Assembly: GCA_028554795.2 (NCBI GenBank)
Contig: CM068826.1
Span: 104,136,602-104,200,601, forward strand
Direction of reading: 5' to 3'
Source of the DNA: Sinohyriopsis cumingii
Lineage: Eukaryota; Mollusca; Bivalvia; Unionida; Unionidae
Length of the DNA stretch: 64,000 nt
The stretch's first letter is position 1. Each line of letters opens with the position of its first letter. Both the position numbers and the translations under genes were made by a program. Below, in pieces: positions 50,501 to 64,000 of this stretch. The notes under the pieces are model-generated. The model saw only the letters and a program-made list of their open reading frames with translations. It had not been told where the DNA came from and did not search any database.

Positions 50501-51176
50501 CCTATCGCAAATTACAACCAAGCAATTGTTTAATAATGTTAAATAATTCTAAAAGAAGTTCCTGTATTAATTATATTATATATTTTAATATACATAATGT
50601 AATGTTTATTGACATTTATTTGGCTTGCTATAAGGTAAGAACTCTTATGTTTATGCTACATATGTCGATTATTTCTATCCATTTAATGCGCATTTATCTC
50701 ATTAGATCTAAACATTTTCAAAGACCTTGTATAAATACGTTTTGAAAGTAAAGAAATTATGGTGTTGTGGATACGGAATAGAGGCATCGATTTGCTATTG
50801 ATTGCATAAAAAAACAATATCACTGAGTTCAACAAAAACAATTTGTTATAAGTTATATTATTAAAGAATATTACTTGCTTATACATAACATATTCATACT
50901 AATAATCTCACATTCAATGTTCTGTTGTAGCGGTACAACTTACTTTAAATACATTTTAACGATGGAAACAGCTTAAAGTGAAGCCATTCATAGACGAAAT
51001 ACGCTAATGTGAAAAAAAGGAAAGCATCTATACTTTACCCTATTTATGACAGTATGGTTGTCATAAACGATGCTGATGAGGGTTCCTATCGCCCCCTCCC
51101 ACTGTGGCGGGACACAACATATTGAAGCAGACGACACCACTACAAGAGACGCGAGACACAAAACTGACAGCATCAT
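37736..51176 (-). CDS. Ependymin-related protein, minus-strand gene, 5 exons
   Basis: Secreted ependymin-family glycoprotein, 210 residues, the usual family length. Exons: 51176-51039, 47313-47200, 41373-41283, 39507-39343, 37860-37736; intron phases 0, 0, 1, 1. Residues 1-18 form a signal peptide (MMLSVLCLASLVVVSSAS), and the mature part opens with CC and PPQWEG, typical of the family. Cysteines 20, 21, 100, 112, 156 and 197 match all six of the plus-strand paralogue. Predicted N-glycosylation sites: N40, N116, N180. Family members are extracellular, lysosomal or matrix-associated and possibly bind lipid or calcium; the role here is unknown. The paralogue starts 3.2 kb away in the opposite direction. 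Intron 1 holds a LINE and a minisatellite. Copies of the last exon lie further downstream at 9302-9441 and 8874-8950. Confidence 0.9.
39343..39507 (-). CDS. EPDR minus gene, exon 4
   Basis: 165 nt between a CTTGTAG acceptor and a T|GTAAGT donor. It encodes DNATKSAGNYLRGLGRN, then YALYLEVTDKGCIPVEEL and SLHG. Confidence 0.9.
40255..40400 (+). mobile_element. tRNA-derived SINE (family 2), 3' half
   Basis: Carries AATGGTATACTAGCAGCCGC and GCATTAAGAGGCTAGTGTTA and ends in ATAAAACATTTG-like sequence. The tRNA head is absent. It lies in intron 3 of the minus-strand EPDR gene, antisense to it. Confidence 0.65.
41283..41373 (-). CDS. EPDR minus gene, exon 3
   Basis: 91 nt between a TTTTTATAG acceptor and a CCCAG|GT donor. 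It encodes GIKYTVESTSGQPTRC through FVDGCIP. The two cysteines are 12 residues apart, as in the paralogue. Confidence 0.9.
41374..47199. other. Intron 2 of minus-strand EPDR gene
   Basis: Contains (CA)n at 42368-42404, (TC)n at 42986-43022 and a possible decayed MITE at 46770-47031. No further coding exon is recognised. Confidence 0.6.
46770..47031. mobile_element. Probable decayed hAT-type MITE
   Basis: The right end, read inward, is CAGTGGCGGATCCTGAAA (ends at 47031). The left end near 46770 is a decayed counterpart with CAGT and GGATCCAGAGG preserved. The interior is G/C-rich with a CACCCCCACCCC run. No clear 8-bp target duplication. Confidence 0.4.
47200..47313 (-). CDS. EPDR minus gene, exon 2
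   Basis: 114 nt, phase 0 at both ends, acceptor TTTTTATAAAG and donor GCA|GTAAGT. It encodes ANVLVAYDAVNRRIAAREYI and onward to DMYNDHAA. Confidence 0.9.
47438..47503. repeat. (TA)n microsatellite
   Basis: Pure TA of about 65 bp in intron 1 of the minus-strand EPDR gene. Confidence 0.95.
47640..48270 (+). mobile_element. Non-LTR retrotransposon reverse transcriptase, decayed (5' part)
   Basis: Across three frames it reads as an RT: LNNYRGIS near 47648, VLNTHTYTWAEDNGLIEEAQ near 47705, a FDKIQYDKL motif A near 47872, then GCVLSPIMFSIFIDDF near 48028 (motif B and following). Multiple frameshifts, and the catalytic xxDD box was not found intact. It continues at 49045 after the minisatellite. 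Confidence 0.85.
48343..49044 (+). repeat. 25-bp minisatellite expanded within the LINE coding sequence
   Basis: About 25 units of 24-25 bp, each of the form GATGGGTCTATTTTTC plus ACACCAAAA. Because the unit is not a multiple of three, all three plus frames alternate between FHTKDGSI, SHQKMGLF and FTPKDWSF-type repeats and produce long but meaningless ORFs. At 48425-48512 a block almost identical to LINE positions 47665-47747 is embedded between units. Confidence 0.9.
49045..49330 (+). mobile_element. Same LINE, C-terminal part
   Basis: Resumes with VWTRAKQILEAQEKKASSGI, then in another frame KPIACYGSEIWGYEF near 49146, YLGVPKTNNNATVLRECGSY near 49235, the typical post-RT C-terminal region of such ORF2 proteins. 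Frameshifted and dead. Confidence 0.8.
49335..51038. other. Remainder of intron 1 of minus-strand EPDR gene
   Basis: Very AT-rich, no repeat family or further exon recognised. Confidence 0.45.
51039..51176 (-). CDS. EPDR minus gene, exon 1 (signal peptide)
   Basis: 138 nt from ATG at 51176 (tandem ATG-ATG) to donor AGG|GTAAAG, phase 0. It encodes the signal peptide, then ICCVPPQWEGAIGTLISIVY. Confidence 0.9.
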
Positions 51177-51179
51177 GGG

Positions 51180-52149
51180 CGGTTAGAGATGGAAAATGGC
51201 TGGATTAAGAAGACTCACTACTTTCACTCAAAACTTTGACCTTTATTTGTCAAGCGCACTCTAGAGATATGGCCATAAGGGACCTGTTAGGGGACGTTTG
51301 CTGCCATCGCGTTTATTTATTATTGCAATGAAGTTGACTGAGGAAATGTGTTACACAAGCGGCTTAAACGCCTTGAAAAAAGCATGGATTACTAAGGAGT
51401 TTAACAGCTTAGTTTTGATGTCTTTGGAAAATTAAAAAGATATTTTATCCTGAAAACTTCAATTAAATGTATCATTTTGTCATGAATTTTCCCATTTTCT
51501 CCTCTTTTAATATCGAGAAAATTTGAATCCTAGGCAGCTGCATCTACTAATGATAAGACATAGGGATATCTGTGTCTAATCTCGGTCATAGTGGAATGAC
51601 CTATGTTATTCTCACCTCACTGATAATACGAGTCGTCACAACGTTATTAATGACAAAATTCTTTAAATGTATCATGAGCCATTATACAGGAACAAAGAGA
51701 AAACGTCATATATAGAGAGTATTTCACATAAAGGAATAAGCAGAGGAACAAAGATACAACAAAAGAAAGGAAAGAAACAACTACGAGACTGTTTAAAATA
51801 CATACTCAATAACCCCACAAAATATGAAAGAGAAATAATACTTGCATGTCTCTAATAAATTCACTATAATAGGGTTACATTTTTTAAGGCTATAATGATG
51901 CTTATTTATATTTGTACATACGGAGAGAGAAATGTTAACAAGTTTGCTGTCGTTTCATATTCTGTATGAAAGGGACAGTTTCTCGGTCGAAATGTGGGTT
52001 GTATTAATATAAGCAACCCTTATGAAATATAATATTGTATTAATGTATGGAATGTGGTATTCAGCAATACACTAGTTCAATTTAACAATTGAGAACAACC
52101 AAACAAATGTTCACCATTTATCGGATGACATTAGTTTACAGTCTGATTT

Positions 52150-52236
<87 letters not shown>

Positions 52237-53250
52237 TCATCATTTTTTACATTTTACATTTTTGTTACATTTGCATTACACATTTTTGTATGTATGTATG
52301 TATGTGTGTGTGTGTGTGTGTGTGTGAACAGTTTTTAGATACTATTTGTAAGCCATTGTAGTTGACTGTAACTACAAATTCAAACGTATACGGTTTCCTG
52401 TCAAAAAGATTTATGAAAGCTTCAACTAACATTTGAATATCAATGTGTTGATTTAATTGCTATGGTAATAACATGGTGTATTAATAAATCGTTCATCATC
52501 TCTATGTCATTTTTAAAGCATAACACTGAGGTAATTGCTAAGATGTATCAATGCATGGGTGTGCACATCTCAGAGAGATCTATCGAAATATAGTGTGTAT
52601 ACTATTAAAATACTCATTAGCTTTATTAAAAAATGATGACCAAATAAGTACGTTTCCATGGTGACAAATTTGGCGTATGTTAATTTCAGATGAAATAAAA
52701 CCGAAATGCACAAGTAAAGGTAATGAAATATGCATGGTGACATAGATGTAAGAGTCTACCACAAAAAAGGCATTTGCAAATTGAGCATAAAACAATCAAT
52801 AAAGAAAGAAGCGAAAAAGCGGGTAGAGTCATAAAATCTTTCAGATTTAAATCTTTTATCACTAATTTAAATTCTTTCTTCAGATTTTTTCAGGCTGCAC
52901 CCGCACGTATTTTTAATTGACATACATTATTATATATTCCTTCTTTGGTTATAGATCCCAACTCCATCCAACAAGCACCGTTCACACGTAATATAGTTAG
53001 CATCTTTGTCCTCAGACCACAACATTTTTCTGTCTAAATATTTACAAGTCTACTTGACTATTGCATCTTGAATAAATTGTACAATTAAACAAACGTCTCA
53101 TATTGTCCGAAAAAGGAAGAATTTACTCTTTTCACAAATCACACCGTTCTTTTTATCATATGATAATTCGATTTAGTCACAGATAACAATTTTCGACCAA
53201 TATGTACCAACATGCCTTTTTCCTTTGTTTGGTTGATAGTAACTTAATAT
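51180..53250. other. Intergenic region between divergent EPDR genes
   Basis: Any promoters must lie in 51177-54350. It contains (TA)n at 52159-52230 and (TATG)n-(TG)n at 52288-52325. No TATA box is convincing near either start, and none of the short frames is gene-like. Confidence 0.45.
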
Positions 53251-53257
53251 ATTTTGA

Positions 53258-53582
53258 CAGTGGCTTCGCTAGGGGGGTGCGGGAGGTGCGGACCGCACCG
53301 GGTGGCACCATCTCAGAGGGGTGACACCAAAATGAAAAATTGCAAATTTTACAGAGCACACACTGCTCGATCTAGTCGGATTTCATAAGCAGATAATCGA
53401 TCATAGTTAAATACATGACTAGCAGGCACAGGGTGCCAACATGCAGTCTGCAGAGCGTCTGGTGCTTATTTGAATGAGATTCTGTGGACTTATTTTAAGA
53501 AGAAGAAATCCATGGTGGAAGTCTGGAGGGGTGACACCATGAGTTTACCGCACTGGTGACACCAACCCTAGCGACGCCGCTG
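53258..53582. mobile_element. hAT-type MITE (325 bp) with 8-bp target-site duplication
   Basis: Left end CAGTGGCTTCGCTAGGG, right end (inward) CAGCGGCGTCGCTAGGG: 17-bp terminal inverted repeats with two mismatches. The perfect 8-bp direct repeat TATTTTGA flanks it (53250-53257, 53583-53590). CAG-ended TIRs and 8-bp duplications are the hAT signature. No transposase, so non-autonomous. Confidence 0.93.
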
Positions 53583-54350
53583 TATTTTGATGCAATTACA
53601 TATGCTAATTATTAAAAAATTATTGTAACAATGAAAAAAAAATTTGAAACTTAGAGACACTAAAAAGTTTCCAGCGAATTTATTTTCTATTAATTTGGCT
53701 AATTGAATTTAATTTCAATACAAATAACCGCAATAAAAATATGATTTTAATTTTAAGCATCAGGTGATATTTATTTTAGCCTCCGCTGCAAAGTATATAT
53801 AGCGCATCTGGAAGATGACATATTAAACAACATACATCAATATTTAAAATGCTTGCACATAAAGACAGCTTGCCATCTTCATGTCAACCCCACGTTTACA
53901 GATGTTATATGTTTTTTGTTCTGCTTATCTTCCCTTCAGTTTCCTTCAACAGCCCACGGTTGTCGCTTTAATATGTAAGTTGTAACCACATTTCATGTGA
54001 CCATTTAATATGTTGAAGAACTAAATTTTACTACAATATCAGAGATACTATTTGAGTCACGTTTTAAGACAGTGTTCTCAAAATGAATCAAACATGTATG
54101 CAGACGACAAAATGAAATTTAAAAATGTCCACAATAAAGATGAGTAATGATCCTCCTGCCATGGTCCGGTTTATCAATCAGTAACTCATGTGGGTGAGTC
54201 CAGCTGACGGGAACCTATTGTTCCTTATCACCGAGAGTGTGACCTGCCATAAGGGTTCAACTATTGCCTATCTAAGACCTCCTTTTTTCTTCGTACCGCC
54301 AAAGTTCATCTCGCTGTCCGTCAGATCGAGTGATTCCATCCAGACACAAA

Positions 54351-63350
<9,000 letters not shown>

Positions 63351-63569
63351 AAATTTGCTTTACATTCATGTTCAAATGTGTTATCTTTTTCGTTATAATA
63401 GCAGCATATCACACTTGTTTTCAAATGAGTCTGTGATATAAAACACAATGAAATAACCGTTCGTTGAAATGTCTTATTTAATATGTCGGAATAATTTGTA
63501 CATTTTTCTTTATCTCGTAAAATATGTATGCGAAAAAACTGTAAGGACAACACTGAAGAGATGTCATTA

Positions 63570-63575
63570 AATAAA
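63570..63575 (+). promoter_or_regulatory. Poly(A) signal AATAAA for plus-strand EPDR gene
   Basis: Canonical hexamer 220 bases after the proposed stop. A chance match is possible. Confidence 0.35.
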
Positions 63576-63579
63576 GTAT

Positions 63580-64000
63580 AATTACAGAATGCAGCACAAA
63601 TTTTGTTCCAACTGGACCGTTTGCATCGAATGCGAAGGGAAATAACTCTTTTTACATCCAACAGCTACGATTAACGAACAAGATGGAGAGATCTCAAATA
63701 TTCTCATACAAAACTGGCGATCAATAAGCTCTTTGCAGATACCGTAATGCACTGAAATCAAAAGTTTACATCACCACGAAGAGCTATTACTATTGTATAT
63801 GTGATCCAGAATACGATTTGTATATCTACATTACGAGTTAAGTATTGTACTATGTTAAAATCATAATGTTAATATAAGAATGCGTCGTCTTGATAACACA
63901 ATAATGTCAAGGGCAGTTTAATATTTGCATAGAACATAGACACGAAAACTATAATACCATTTGGCCTGTCTCCATGTGTAGAGCGTGTGGTGAACGCCAG
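63580..64000. other. Downstream sequence, nothing recognised
   Basis: No further EPDR exon is recognised before the window ends. Confidence 0.4.

Noticed and set aside
53177-53359. 60-aa minus-strand ORF
   Set aside because: It lies partly inside the hAT MITE and crosses its border, so it is a chance frame.

Overview
This is animal nuclear DNA, AT-rich and dense with microsatellites (TA, CATA/TATG, CA, TC), tRNA-derived SINEs, non-LTR retrotransposon fragments and small DNA transposons. Genes are split by kilobase introns with GT/AG ends. The clearest gene family, ependymin-related secreted proteins (EPDR), in a small cluster beside an intronless class A GPCR, fits a lophotrochozoan and most likely a marine mollusc. 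That assignment is inference: no ribosomal or mitochondrial marker is present.

Left part (1-18 kb). A complete single-exon rhodopsin-family GPCR lies at 4449-5336 (+). About 9 kb on is a decayed paralogue (13535-14336, +) inside a diverged copy of the same 6-kb segment, and a third scrap of the GPCR 3' end sits near 8.95 kb. Interleaved with these, on the minus strand, are two extra copies of the last coding exon of an EPDR gene (8874-8950, degenerate; 9302-9441, open and with an intact splice acceptor). Further copies of the shared flanking DNA lie at 30.9-31.6 kb and 37.2-39.2 kb. The ancestral unit was probably a GPCR gene tail-to-tail with an EPDR gene, copied several times and eroded.

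Middle (18-37 kb). No confident gene. It holds a ~100-bp minisatellite (18.1-18.9 kb), SINEs of two families, a degenerate ~200-bp tandem repeat (28.1-28.8 kb), two CR1/L2-like LINE 3' ends joined head to head (29.3-30.9 kb) and a 48-bp minisatellite that stays open as 16-residue protein repeats (35.4-35.8 kb).

Right part (37-64 kb). Two EPDR genes stand head to head. The minus-strand gene (start codon 51176, stop 37736, five exons, 210 aa) and the plus-strand gene (start codon 54351, probable stop 63350, five exons, about 239 aa) share exon number, intron phases (0, 0, 1, 1) and six cysteines outside the signal peptide. Introns and the 3.2-kb intergenic space contain a LINE that grew a 25-bp minisatellite out of its own coding sequence (47.6-49.3 kb), hAT-type MITEs with identifiable ends (53258-53582, 60186-60353) and Jockey-like LINE fragments (56.9 and 59.3-60.0 kb).

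All exon joins were made by eye from splice consensus, reading phase and agreement between the two paralogues. No transcript evidence or database search was available.
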